A DNA stretch of 64,000 bases from Seohaeicola saemankumensis (GTDB taxonomy: Bacteria > Pseudomonadota > Alphaproteobacteria > Rhodobacterales > Rhodobacteraceae). The notes beneath the pieces were generated by a model. The model saw only the letters and a program-made list of their open reading frames with translations. It was not told the origin of the DNA and did not search any database. The DNA lies in NCBI RefSeq assembly GCF_042678485.1, contig NZ_JBHTKR010000001.1, positions 434,001 through 498,000 on the forward strand. The letters run 5' to 3'. Of the stretch, positions 21,697 through 30,412 are shown piece by piece. Both the position numbers and the translations under genes were made by a program. Position 1 is the first letter of the stretch. Each line of letters begins with the position of its first letter.

Positions 21697-22464
21697 ATGA
21701 GACTGATGGCCAAACCGATGTTCCTGGCAGGCTGCGCGCTGACCGCGCTGATGTTTGCCCCGCTGGGCGGGGGATCCGCAGGCGAGACACGCCAGTTTCC
21801 GGCCGGGGCCGCCATGGCCCAGGCTGCCAGCCCTGCCGAGGCGCCCCGCACCCTGAGTATCGGCGGCACCGGCCGTGTCGACCTGGCGCCCGACATGGCC
21901 ATGGTGCGGATCGGTGTGACGCATCAGGGCGAGGTTGCGGCCGAGGCGCTGCGCCTGACCTCGGATGCGGTGGCGGCGATGCTGGCCCGGCTGCAGGAGC
22001 TGGGTGTCGCCGCGCGGGACATGCAGACCGCGGGCCTGTCACTGACCCCGGTCTGGCGTGACCGCCGGAGTGGGGAGGAGCAGCTACAGCCCTGGGGTTT
22101 CGAGGCCAGCAATATCGTCAGCCTGCGCCTGCGCGACCTGGATGCGCTGGGAACGGTGCTGGATGCGCTTGTCTCGGACGGGGCCAACCGCCTTGATGGG
22201 GTCAGCTTCGGCCTTCAGGATCCCGAAAGCGCCATGGACGAGGCCCGCCGCCTTGCCGTGGCCGATGCAAGGCGCAAGGCCGCGCTGTTTGCCGAAGCTG
22301 CCGGCGTGACGCTTGGCCCGGTTCTGAGCCTGTCCGAAACCGGCGGCGGCGTGCCGCGTCCGCAGATGATGGAAATGGCCGCGATGCGGTCGGATGCGGT
22401 GCCGATCGCCGCGGGCGAGGTGGGGATTGCCGCTTCGGTCCAGATGGTCTTTGCGCTGGAATAG
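21697..22464 (+). CDS. SIMPL domain (DUF541) periplasmic protein
   Basis: A 255-residue protein with an N-terminal signal or anchor segment (about residues 8-25) and a SIMPL/DUF541 domain: RTLSIGGTGRVDLAPDMAMVRIGV, AMLARLQELGVAARDMQTAGLSLTPVW, NIVSLRLRDLDALGTVLDALVSDGANRLDGVSFGL, EARRLAVADARRKAALFAEAAGVTLG. Bacterial SIMPL proteins are periplasmic or outer-membrane oligomers linked to oxidative stress tolerance in some species; the role here is unknown. An AAGGA site lies six bases before the ATG. A terminator hairpin follows at 22539. Confidence 0.92.
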   Translation: MRLMAKPMFLAGCALTALMFAPLGGGSAGETRQFPAGAAMAQAASPAEAPRTLSIGGTGRVDLAPDMAMVRIGVTHQGEVAAEALRLTSDAVAAMLARLQELGVAARDMQTAGLSLTPVWRDRRSGEEQLQPWGFEASNIVSLRLRDLDALGTVLDALVSDGANRLDGVSFGLQDPESAMDEARRLAVADARRKAALFAEAAGVTLGPVLSLSETGGGVPRPQMMEMAAMRSDAVPIAAGEVGIAASVQMVFALE

Positions 22465-22538
22465 CAGCGGACGGGCGGGGGCTCTGCCCCCCAGGTTCAA
22501 CTGCGTTGAACGCCCCCCGGGATATTTTCGGCAAGAAG

Positions 22539-22564
22539 AAGGGGGGCGCGGTGCCCCCCTTTTG
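22539..22564 (+). terminator. Intrinsic terminator between the SIMPL gene and metY
   Basis: AAGGGGGGC pairs with GCCCCCCTT around a short GCGGT loop, followed by TT. Two further G/C-rich inverted repeats sit upstream at about 22475-22520. The sequence GATATTTTCGGCAAGAAGAA (22521-22540) runs into the stem. Confidence 0.75.
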
Positions 22565-22583
22565 CTGTTTGACGTCCTGTGTA

Positions 22584-23876
22584 TCAGGCCGAGGCTTTTT
22601 TCAGCGCCTGATCCAGATCGGTGATCAGGTCCTGTGCATCTTCGATCCCGATGGAGATGCGGACCACGTTGGGGCCTGCGCCAGCGGCGACCTGCTGCGC
22701 CTCGGACAGCTGCCGGTGCGTGGTCGAGGCGGAGTGGATCACAAGGCTGCGCGTGTCACCGAGGTTGGCGACATGGCTGAACAGATCAAGGCTGTCGACG
22801 AACTTGACGCAGGCTGCATAGCCGCCTTTCAGCGCCACGGTGAAGAGGCCGCCCGCACCCTTGGGGCAGATCCGCGCGACGCGGTCGTTATAGGGCGAGG
22901 AGGGCAGTCCCGCATAGGTCACGTAATCCACCGCCGGATGGGTTTCGAGCCAGCTTGCGACGGTCACGGCGTTTTCCACATGGCGCTGCATGCGCAGGCT
23001 GAGGGTTTCGATCCCCATAAGCGTGTAATGCGCCGCTTGCGGGTTCATCGTCATGCCCAGATCCCGCAGGCCGATGGCGATGCCGTGGAAGGTGAAGGCC
23101 AGCGGGCCGAAGGTCTCGTGGAACTTGAGGCCGTGATAGGCGGGCTCGGGCGCCGAGAGGGAGGGGAACTTGTCCGAGGCCGACCAGTCGAAGCGGCCGC
23201 TATCGACCACCGCGCCGCCGGTGACGGTGCCGTTGCCGGTCAGGTATTTCGTGGTGGAATGCACGACCAGCGTGGCGCCATGGTCGATCGGGCGGCAGAG
23301 ATAGGGCGTGGCCGAGGTGTTGTCGACGATCAGCGGCACGCCTGCGGCGTCCGAGATCGCGCTGATCGCGTCCAGATCGGTGATATAGCCGCCGGGGTTG
23401 GCGATCGCCTCGCAGAAGACGGCGCGCGTGTCATCGTCAATGGCGGCCTTGACCGCGTCCAGATCGTCGAAATCGACGAATTTGGCGGACCAGCCGAAGC
23501 GTTTGATGGTCTGGCTGAACTGGGTGACGGTGCCGCCGTAAAGACGGGTCGAGGCCACGATGTTGCGCCCCGGCGCCATCAGCGGGAAAAGCGCCATGAT
23601 CTGCGCCGCGTGCCCCGAAGAGCAGCAGACCGCGCCGACGCCACCCTCGAGCGTGGCAATGCGTTCCTGCAGCACGGCCACGGTGGGGTTGGTCAGGCGC
23701 GAGTAGATATAGCCCACCTCCTGCAGGTTGAAGAGGGCCGCGGCATGATCGGCGTCGCGGAACACATAGGCGGTGGTCTGGTAGATCGGCGTCTGGCGCG
23801 CGCCGGTGGCGGGGTCGGGACGGCTGCCGGCATGGATTTGCAGCGTGTCGAAACCGTAGCTGGGTGTATCTGTCAT
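22584..23876 (-). CDS. metY: O-acetylhomoserine aminocarboxypropyltransferase (sulfhydrylase)
   Basis: A 430-residue Cys/Met-metabolism PLP enzyme (fold type I). It makes homocysteine from O-acetylhomoserine and sulfide. Visible family features are FDTLQIHAGSRPDPATGARQTPIYQTTAYVF at the N-terminus, SRLTNPTVAVLQERIATLEGG, CCSSGHAAQ, and the PLP lysine context HSTTKYLTGNGTVTGGAVVD. The conserved C-terminus reads HSASTTHRQLSEAQQ, then RISIGIEDAQDLITDL. The start at 23876 has a GGAGGAG site directly upstream. It is divergent from the VOC gene. Length and the Tyr/Arg pattern fit MetY rather than cystathionine gamma-synthase. Confidence 0.94.
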   Translation of the reverse strand: MTDTPSYGFDTLQIHAGSRPDPATGARQTPIYQTTAYVFRDADHAAALFNLQEVGYIYSRLTNPTVAVLQERIATLEGGVGAVCCSSGHAAQIMALFPLMAPGRNIVASTRLYGGTVTQFSQTIKRFGWSAKFVDFDDLDAVKAAIDDDTRAVFCEAIANPGGYITDLDAISAISDAAGVPLIVDNTSATPYLCRPIDHGATLVVHSTTKYLTGNGTVTGGAVVDSGRFDWSASDKFPSLSAPEPAYHGLKFHETFGPLAFTFHGIAIGLRDLGMTMNPQAAHYTLMGIETLSLRMQRHVENAVTVASWLETHPAVDYVTYAGLPSSPYNDRVARICPKGAGGLFTVALKGGYAACVKFVDSLDLFSHVANLGDTRSLVIHSASTTHRQLSEAQQVAAGAGPNVVRISIGIEDAQDLITDLDQALKKASA

Positions 23877-23894
23877 TGAACTCTCCTCCCGTTT

Positions 23895-23923
23895 ATAATG
23901 AATTGCGCACATCAGTAGGACAA
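23895..23923 (-). promoter_or_regulatory. Probable metY promoter
   Basis: On the minus strand a -35-like TTGTCC (23918-23923) and a -10-like CATTAT (23895-23900) are separated by 17 bases, about 20 bases before the metY start. No SAM-II or SAH riboswitch consensus was recognised between them and the gene. Confidence 0.35.
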
Positions 23924-23989
23924 CGCGCGCCGCATCACAACATGGCAGCGCGTGGCAACAGGCGGGCAGCGACCCGGAAAGGACAAAGG

Positions 23990-24403
23990 ATGCGTTCGGT
24001 TTTCCATCTTGCGATTCATGTTCACGATCTTGATGCGGCACGGGAATTCTATTCCGGCATCATGGGGGCGGAAGAGGGGCGCAGCACCGACACATGGGTG
24101 GATTTCGATTTCTTCGGCCATCAGCTGAGCCTGCACAGGGGCACGCCTTTTGCGACCGCCAATACCGGCAAGGTCGGCGATCACATGGTGCCGATGCCGC
24201 ATTTCGGGATCGTGCTGGGGCTGGCGGACTGGAAGGTTCTGGCCAAGCGGCTGGAAGATGCGGGCGTGGATTTCGTGATCCCGCCCTCCGTGCGCTTCGA
24301 GGGTCAGCCGGGCGAGCAATGGACGATGTTCTTCCGCGACCTGTCGGGCAACCCGATCGAGGTCAAGGGTTTCGCCGATACCACAGGTATTTTCGCGTCC
24401 TGA
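23990..24403 (+). CDS. VOC family (glyoxalase-like) protein
   Basis: A 137-residue single-domain member of the vicinal-oxygen-chelate superfamily: VFHLAIHVHDLDAAREFYSGIMGAEEGR at the N-terminus and MFFRDLSGNPIEVKGF at the C-terminus, each contributing one betaalphabetabetabeta unit. Possible metal ligands are the His in LAIHVHD and the Glu in PIEVKGF. The start at 23990 is favoured by an AAAGGA site and by the conserved sequence beginning immediately; the open frame upstream overlaps the metY promoter. The substrate is unknown. Confidence 0.88.
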   Translation: MRSVFHLAIHVHDLDAAREFYSGIMGAEEGRSTDTWVDFDFFGHQLSLHRGTPFATANTGKVGDHMVPMPHFGIVLGLADWKVLAKRLEDAGVDFVIPPSVRFEGQPGEQWTMFFRDLSGNPIEVKGFADTTGIFAS

Positions 24404-24478
24404 CAACAGGTTGCGTGGTCAAGCCCATGCAGGGCACGTGATCCGGGCGCGCATCCCGCATCCCGCGGGCGGCGCGCC

Positions 24479-25483
24479 TCAGCGCATCCAGAAACCGGCT
24501 TTCTTGATCTGGTTGCGGATCATCTGTTCGCGGCGCGGCAGGGCGTTGCGGTCGAACAGATCGCGCACCTTCTGCCCGCGTCCCTGATAGATCATCCGTT
24601 TGGCGGGCTCGTATTCCTTCAACACGCGCTTGACGCGGTTGGGGGCGCTGACCGTTTCCAGCACCTGCACCACCGCGTCGCTTTCGCGCGCATAGAGCAT
24701 CGGCAGCAGCCGGTAATGGCAGCTGACCGACCCATCCAGCAGCCCTGCGGGCAGCGTGTCACGCCCGCCGCCAAGGCCGTGGATCACCAGCGGCAGCGCC
24801 ACCTGGTCCAGCCATGGATCAAGGGATTGGCAGACCAGTTCGGGCGGCGGCGTGTCGCGGATCGACAGCGCAATGTCCAGAAACCTCTGCCCGAAGACAT
24901 GCGGGCATCGGTAGAAGAAGAAGCCCGCGTTGAAATAGAGGTATTTGCGCCAATACTCGTCAGGCTGCGCCAGATCGAGCGAGCTTTCGAAATCCAGCCC
25001 GAAGCGGTCATAGAGCGATTTCCAGATCGCCGTGTAGCCGGGACCATAGAGTTCGATCTGTGGCCAGGTGCCCTCGCAGCGCAATGAGGCGGTGGGACGG
25101 TCGAAATCGAAGGGGACATCGCTAAGATCGCCGGTGATCAGCGTGTCGGTGTCGAAGAACACGAAAGGTTCGCCCTCGGGCAGGGCGAAAAGCGCCTCGA
25201 TCTTGTTGCCATAGGGGTAGGGCGCGCCGAAATGACGGCTCTGGAAGGGCACGACCTGGGCGCCGAACTCTGCCAGAAGGGACAGTACCTCGGGGTCGGT
25301 CACCGCAGGATCGGCGGGCCACAGGGGGCCGGGTTGCGGCACGGCGACAATCAGCCGGCCCGCGAAATCGGGGTTGCTGTGGCGCAGGCTTGCCGCGAAC
25401 AGCAGGGCCTCATATTGCAACCGTCCGCGTTGGGCCACGATGAGGATGTTGAAAGGTTGGGATTTTTTCGCCCGTTTCGCCAT
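24479..25483 (-). CDS. GT-A-fold glycosyltransferase-like protein
   Basis: A 334-residue protein without signal peptide. The N-terminal NILIVAQRGRLQYEALLFAASLR strand-helix and the acidic motif VFFDTDTLITGDL (Asp-x-Asp at about 111-113) suggest a GT-A nucleotide-sugar transferase resembling GT8 proteins. Downstream segments (LYFNAGFFFYRCP, DPWLDQVALPLVI) fit the acceptor side of such enzymes. A basic N-terminus (AKRAKK) and C-terminus are notable. Donor and acceptor are unknown. It converges on the VOC gene and is divergent from the ABC exporter, which might export a glycan or lipid product; that is only a guess. Confidence 0.78.
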   Translation of the reverse strand: MAKRAKKSQPFNILIVAQRGRLQYEALLFAASLRHSNPDFAGRLIVAVPQPGPLWPADPAVTDPEVLSLLAEFGAQVVPFQSRHFGAPYPYGNKIEALFALPEGEPFVFFDTDTLITGDLSDVPFDFDRPTASLRCEGTWPQIELYGPGYTAIWKSLYDRFGLDFESSLDLAQPDEYWRKYLYFNAGFFFYRCPHVFGQRFLDIALSIRDTPPPELVCQSLDPWLDQVALPLVIHGLGGGRDTLPAGLLDGSVSCHYRLLPMLYARESDAVVQVLETVSAPNRVKRVLKEYEPAKRMIYQGRGQKVRDLFDRNALPRREQMIRNQIKKAGFWMR

Positions 25484-25732
25484 ACTCGTCTGCCCACTAC
25501 TGCCTGTTGCGCCCGACTATAGGCGGGTTCTGGCCGGGGCAGAAGAGGGAAGGCGATAGTTGTGACGAAGTGTCGGTCTTGCATTACAGCGTCGCGATGA
25601 ACAGGTAGCGAAAGGCGGGGGCAGTCTGGGCGTTCGAGGATGGTCGGGCAAGTTACGTATCGACCCCCTCGGCCCAAGCTGCTAGGTGGGACCGCAAGCA
25701 CGACAGGACCGACGCATATCGGTAACGGACGC

Positions 25733-27532
25733 ATGACACAGAAGAAACCCTGGACCGAACGCCTGCTGGAAACCTTGCCTGCCGACAGGCTGCTTCTGCG
25801 ATTGTTGCTGGAAAGTTTCCACGAACACCGCTGGAAATACCTGGCGGCCGTGGGTGCGATGATCATGGTTGCGGCTTCGACCGCGCTGTCGGCCTGGATG
25901 ATGGGCGAGATCATCGATACGCTGAACACCCCCGAGGATCGCCGCCGCGTGCTGATGGTGGGCTTGGGTGTCGCGCTGATCTTTGCCTTCAAGGGCATCG
26001 CCTTTTACGCGCAGGCCGTTCTGATGGCACGGGCGGGCAACCGGATCGTGGCGCAGAAACAGATGCAGCTCTACCAGCGCATGCTGATGCAGGGCGTTGC
26101 CTTCTTCAATACCAACGAATCCTCGGACCTGCTGTTGAAGGTGACGCAAAGCGCCCAGGCGGCGCGGCGGGCGATTGATACGATCGTGACCGGTTTCATC
26201 CGGGACCTTCTGACACTGATCGGTCTGGTGGCGGTGATGTTCTACCAGCAACCGTTCCTGTCGATGGTCAGCCTGATCGTGGGGCCTGCGGCCCTTTTCG
26301 GCCTGCAGAAGATCCTGAAAAGTGTGCGCGCGATCATGGCGCAGGAAATGGCGGGCCTGGGCGAGATCATCAAGGTGGTTCAGGAAACCTCGACCGGCGC
26401 ACGTGTGGTCAAGGCTTTCGGGCTGGAGCCGCGGATGGCCGGACGCATGAACACCGCCGTGCGCGAAGTGGAAAAGCGGGCCAACCGCATGGTGCAGCTG
26501 GAAGCCGCCACCATGCCGCTGCTGGATGTGATCACCGGGCTTGCGATCGCGTCCATCGTGATCCTGAGCGCGGTCAACATCTTCGGTCAGGCCCCCGGCA
26601 CGCCGGGGCAGTTGATGTCTTTCGTCACGGCCTTCCTGATGGCTTACGAGCCTGCCAAGCGGCTGTCGCGGATGCGGGTGATCATCGAAAGCAGCATGGT
26701 CGGGATCAAGATGATGTATGACCTGCTGGACCAGCCGATGACCATGGTCGAGGATCCCGCAGCGGTGCAGCTGAAGGATGGACCCGGCGCCGTGCGGCTT
26801 GAAGATGTGCATTTCGCCTATAACGAACAGACCGCCGTGGTGAACGGCGTGACCGCCGATTTTCCCGCCGGCAAGACCACGGCCCTTGTCGGCCCCTCGG
26901 GCGGGGGCAAGTCGACGCTGCTGAACCTGATCCTGCGGCTTTACGATCCCGACACGGGGCGCGTGCTGATCGACGGGCAGGATATCGCCAAGGCGACATT
27001 CGCCTCTTTGCGTAGCAAGATCGCCTTTGTGGGGCAGGACACGTTCCTGTTTTCCGCGACCGTGATGGACAACCTGCGCCTGGCGCGGCCCGACGCCACC
27101 GAGGACGAGGTGATCGAGGCCGCGAAGATCGCCCATGCCCATGAGTTCATCGAGAAGCTGCCCAATGGCTACCAGACCCAGATCGGTGAGAACGGGTCCT
27201 TCCTGTCCGGCGGGCAGCGTCAGCGGCTGTCCATTGCGCGTGCCGTGCTGCGCCGCGCGCCGATCCTGCTGCTGGACGAGGCGACAAGCGCGCTGGACAG
27301 CCATTCGGAGGTTCTGGTGCGCGACGCGCTGGCCCGGATCACCGAAGGTGTGACAACCATCGTGATCGCGCACCGGCTGTCCACGGTGATGAACGCGGAT
27401 TGCATCTGCTATGTCGAGGCGGGACAGATCCTTGAGCAGGGCAGCGTGGAAGAGCTGCTGGCCAGGGGCGGTCGCTTCAAGGCGCTGCATGATGTGCAGT
27501 TCGGCGGCGGGCAGGCCATGACCGGCAGTTGA
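25733..27532 (+). CDS. ABC exporter, fused permease and ATPase (MsbA-like)
   Basis: A 599-residue half-transporter. Six transmembrane segments occupy about residues 35-320 with the type IV exporter coupling region (ETSTGARVVKAFGLEPRMAGRM). The nucleotide-binding domain follows: Walker A GPSGGGKST (about 387-395), Q-loop VGQDTFLFSATV, signature LSGGQRQRLS, Walker B ILLLDEATSALD, H-loop IAHRLS. Such proteins work as homodimers and flip lipids, lipopolysaccharide precursors or drugs across the inner membrane. The start at 25733 (MTQKK) is chosen for its position before conserved sequence; the frame extends 31 codons upstream. The substrate is not determinable. Confidence 0.93.
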   Translation: MTQKKPWTERLLETLPADRLLLRLLLESFHEHRWKYLAAVGAMIMVAASTALSAWMMGEIIDTLNTPEDRRRVLMVGLGVALIFAFKGIAFYAQAVLMARAGNRIVAQKQMQLYQRMLMQGVAFFNTNESSDLLLKVTQSAQAARRAIDTIVTGFIRDLLTLIGLVAVMFYQQPFLSMVSLIVGPAALFGLQKILKSVRAIMAQEMAGLGEIIKVVQETSTGARVVKAFGLEPRMAGRMNTAVREVEKRANRMVQLEAATMPLLDVITGLAIASIVILSAVNIFGQAPGTPGQLMSFVTAFLMAYEPAKRLSRMRVIIESSMVGIKMMYDLLDQPMTMVEDPAAVQLKDGPGAVRLEDVHFAYNEQTAVVNGVTADFPAGKTTALVGPSGGGKSTLLNLILRLYDPDTGRVLIDGQDIAKATFASLRSKIAFVGQDTFLFSATVMDNLRLARPDATEDEVIEAAKIAHAHEFIEKLPNGYQTQIGENGSFLSGGQRQRLSIARAVLRRAPILLLDEATSALDSHSEVLVRDALARITEGVTTIVIAHRLSTVMNADCICYVEAGQILEQGSVEELLARGGRFKALHDVQFGGGQAMTGS

Positions 27533-27988
27533 GCCGCTGTCTGCCGGATCAAAAGAACCCAGGTCGCATCCCGACTGCAGGCAACGCCTGCCGCGTCTGA
27601 AAAAAAGCCCCGGTTGAGCGCTTTCTGTGTCCCGTCCGTTCCAGCGCCACGCCATCAAAGGCTGTGGTCGGGGTGCTGGGCAAATGACGTGGCGGCGCAA
27701 GCGACTCCGTGCCCGCACCCGTGATCAAGACAGGCGGACCCATCGTTGCGAAGGTCGACAGATGTACCGAAGCCATAGCAATAGACCGCCGATCCTTGAT
27801 GCCTCAACACCGAGAGGCAAGGCCCGTTGCGGGCACTGTCAGCGACGGCAAATGCTTGACCCTTCGCCACAGGCGCAGGCGTGACGCGCGCTGGTGCGAT
27901 TTCTTGCGACGCGAAGGCGTGCAGGCGCGGAATTCGTCAGAAATCCGCGCTTACATGCCTGCGGAAAGCATGGCCGACAGCTGCGATG
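27533..27988. other. Gene-free interval after the ABC exporter
   Basis: 456 bases without a supportable gene. Short frames on both strands (plus 27709-28020; minus 27655-27870) are Arg/Cys-rich, show no recognisable motif and overlap one another. The region could be a decayed gene. No inverted repeats, tRNA or clear terminator was recognised. Confidence 0.5.
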
Positions 27989-28405
27989 CTATTGCTGAAG
28001 CGATTCCAGGTAATAGGTGACCGACAGCGCCCGACCGGCCGCGATATACATCGCATCGGTCTTGTTGACGCCGCGATCTTCCAGGGCGTCAGTCATGAAA
28101 TAGTCGCCCCAGATCGGCATTTCCGAGGTGCCGTGCCCCGGTGCGTCCATCCCGAGCATGATCACCTGGTAGACATCCGAGAACGGGAATTCTCCGCCGG
28201 CGCGTTTGGTCAGTGTCGTCAGGTCAGGTGGTTTGACCGCGAAGAGTTCCGCGACCGACCCGGTGCCTTTCGCATCATCGCCGTGACACACGGTGCACAG
28301 CGCGCCATAGGCTGATCTGCCCAGCACGAGTGCGGATTCATCCGCCTGCGCCGCGCCTGCCGAAATGCCGATGGCAGCGATTGCAAGGATTGCCTTCATG
28401 TTCAT
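27989..28405 (-). CDS. Periplasmic c-type cytochrome (class I, monohaem)
   Basis: A 138-residue protein with a signal peptide (MKAILAIAAIGISAGAAQADE, cleavage near residue 22). One haem-binding motif C-T-V-C-H lies at residues 37-41. A probable axial Met sits in TSEMPIWG (about residue 96). It would carry electrons in the periplasm; the partner oxidoreductase is not adjacent. The start at 28405 has a GGGAG site seven bases upstream; an alternative ATG two codons later exists. It lies at the edge of the accessory block, 200 bases from the convergently unrelated wHTH regulator on the same strand. Confidence 0.92.
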   Translation of the reverse strand: MNMKAILAIAAIGISAGAAQADESALVLGRSAYGALCTVCHGDDAKGTGSVAELFAVKPPDLTTLTKRAGGEFPFSDVYQVIMLGMDAPGHGTSEMPIWGDYFMTDALEDRGVNKTDAMYIAAGRALSVTYYLESLQQ

Positions 28406-28604
28406 TTTCTCTCTCCCTGGATCAGAGTCAGAAAAAAATATCTGTACCAATACTGTCTTTCGTTTCGCAGAATGCCTGCCGAAACCTGAATATAATAAGA
28501 CGCGCCGGTGGTTTCTGGCGTTGATCCATATCAATGCAGGGTCAATGCGGCCCACAAACCGCCGCAGCCGTGAACGGGGGGCGGAGGATCGGGGGATCAG
28601 GCGA

Positions 28605-30155
28605 TCAGAACCCCTGGCGCGTCAGTTCTTCGGCGATCAGGCGGCGGGCCGCTTCGTCGCGGATCGGAAAGGCCGCGAAATACTGATGGGCGGATGCGTC
28701 CGCTTTGCGCCGTCGCACATCCTGTCGCCACCGCGCGGCCTGTTGATGCCGTCCGTCAAGCCCGTTGGCGACAGCGGCGATCATCGAAATCAGGTAATGC
28801 GCCCCCGGCGTCGATGCGGCGCGGTCGCCCCAGCGGGCCGCCCCCCGCAGGTCGCCCGACTGGATCAGCGCCTGTGCGCGCACGCCATGGATCCCGTAAA
28901 GCAACGGATCCAGCGGGCTGAGATGGATCGCTGAATCCAGACCGGCATCGACCTTGGCGATATCCCCGTTCAGCATGGCCGTGAAGGCGCTGGCATAAAA
29001 CCCCTGCGCGTAGTTGGGATTGAGTTCGATCGCGCGGTTGAACCATCCATCCGCGATCTCGGGCTCGGCCGTCAGCCAATAGGACCGGCCCATCGTGTAA
29101 TGGGTGAACGGGTCCTGCGGATCCAGTTCAAGCCCGCGTTCCGCATGATACCTGGCCTGCCGGGCCGCTGCGGCGTCATCCGGAGTGAGGTGCAGGAAAG
29201 CATCCAGAAAACTGGTGAAGGACAGGCCGGCATGGGCGCGGGCAAACCGCGGATCAAGCGCGATCGCCTGTTCGAAATGCGCCGCCGCCAGCCGGTTTGC
29301 CGCCGGTGTGAACCGGTACAACTGGCTTAACCCAAGGTGAAAGTTCTTCCAGGCATCCAGACGGTCGAAGCCCGTGACCCCGGCCAGACGCGCCTCATGC
29401 TGCGGGACGGTCAGGTCAAGCGCTGTCACAACATGCGCGACGACCCTTTGGCGCAGATCCTCGATCCCGTCCATCGGCGCGGTCAGGCGATCGCCCCAGA
29501 TCACCTCGCCCCGGCTGGCATCGACCAGTTCGACAACAACAACGACCGAGCCGGCCATCCCTTCGATCATGCCGGTCAGAACATAGCCCGCCCCCAGGGC
29601 CGTGCCGACAAGATCAAGATCAGGGCCGCTCTGCCTGAAGCGAAACGAAGACCCCCGCGCGATCACGGCCAGCCAGCGCAGCCGCGACAGCGCCTGGATG
29701 ATCTCATGCGGGACGGCCTCGGCCAGCACGGCAAGGTCGGGCGAGGTGCCAAGGGGCTGAAACGGCAGCACCGCGACCGATACGCGCGACAGGTCGGCAT
29801 TGCTTGGGCCGGTCGGGGCCGGGGCGCTGGCTGGCCGCGCGGCGAGGGTTTCGGTGATCTCGGCCACGAAGCGGAACCCCTTGCCGTGGATCGTGCGGAT
29901 CACCGCCTGCCTTTCACCGTCATCGCCAAGCGCCTTGCGCGCGGACCGTATCCGGCTGGATATGCTGGCATCCGTCACGATGCGGTCCGGCCAGATCACC
30001 TTTGCGATCTCGTCCTTGCCGACCATTCTGTCATGGTGCCGCACAAGATGGATGATCAGCGCCAGAACCTGCGGTTCTGCATGCACGACCATGCCCTTTC
30101 GAAGCAGTTCGAAACGCTCCGGATCAAGCCGGTATTCGCCGAATTCCCACGCCAT
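28605..30155 (-). CDS. Winged-helix regulator with TolB-like and TPR domains (CadC-type, soluble)
   Basis: A 516-residue protein. Residues 1-100 form an OmpR/CadC-type winged helix (FGEYRLDPERFELLRKGMVV, DEIAKVIWPDRIVTDASISSRIRSARKALGD, IRTIHGKGFRF). Residues 130-270 match the TolB-like segment seen in such regulators (VAVLPFQPLGTSPDLAVLAEAVPHEI, GAGYVLTGMIEG, VELVDASRGEVIWGDRL). The rest is helical TPR sequence (HFEQAIALDPRFARAHAGLS, NRAIELNPNYAQGFYASAF). No transmembrane helix is apparent, unlike CadC. It is divergent from cysK with 257 bases between, so it is the obvious candidate regulator of the cysK-DUF4242-decarboxylase operon. The signal sensed is unknown. Confidence 0.88.
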   Translation of the reverse strand: MAWEFGEYRLDPERFELLRKGMVVHAEPQVLALIIHLVRHHDRMVGKDEIAKVIWPDRIVTDASISSRIRSARKALGDDGERQAVIRTIHGKGFRFVAEITETLAARPASAPAPTGPSNADLSRVSVAVLPFQPLGTSPDLAVLAEAVPHEIIQALSRLRWLAVIARGSSFRFRQSGPDLDLVGTALGAGYVLTGMIEGMAGSVVVVVELVDASRGEVIWGDRLTAPMDGIEDLRQRVVAHVVTALDLTVPQHEARLAGVTGFDRLDAWKNFHLGLSQLYRFTPAANRLAAAHFEQAIALDPRFARAHAGLSFTSFLDAFLHLTPDDAAAARQARYHAERGLELDPQDPFTHYTMGRSYWLTAEPEIADGWFNRAIELNPNYAQGFYASAFTAMLNGDIAKVDAGLDSAIHLSPLDPLLYGIHGVRAQALIQSGDLRGAARWGDRAASTPGAHYLISMIAAVANGLDGRHQQAARWRQDVRRRKADASAHQYFAAFPIRDEAARRLIAEELTRQGF

Positions 30156-30412
30156 GCGGCAAGATACCTCAAATTCGGGGATTTCTACAGGAAATCTTCA
30201 GGAACGCTTCAAGCACCCGGCGGGCGGGCGGCCCAGATTGTCGGGACCCTCCGGTTCGGGCGGGTCCTGTCCCACGCAGCGGGGCCGGCATCGACGTGAT
30301 CAAGATCAGGCCCATGCTGTCCGCACCACCCGAGTACGATCACTGCAACACCACGCGCCCTGCCGCCTTTCGCGTCGCGGCACGGTCGAAAAAGACACAA
30401 GGGAGACCAGAG

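Noticed and set aside
23877..23989. SAM-II or SAH riboswitch in front of metY
   Set aside because: The gap is short and no match to the SAM-II pseudoknot consensus was seen.
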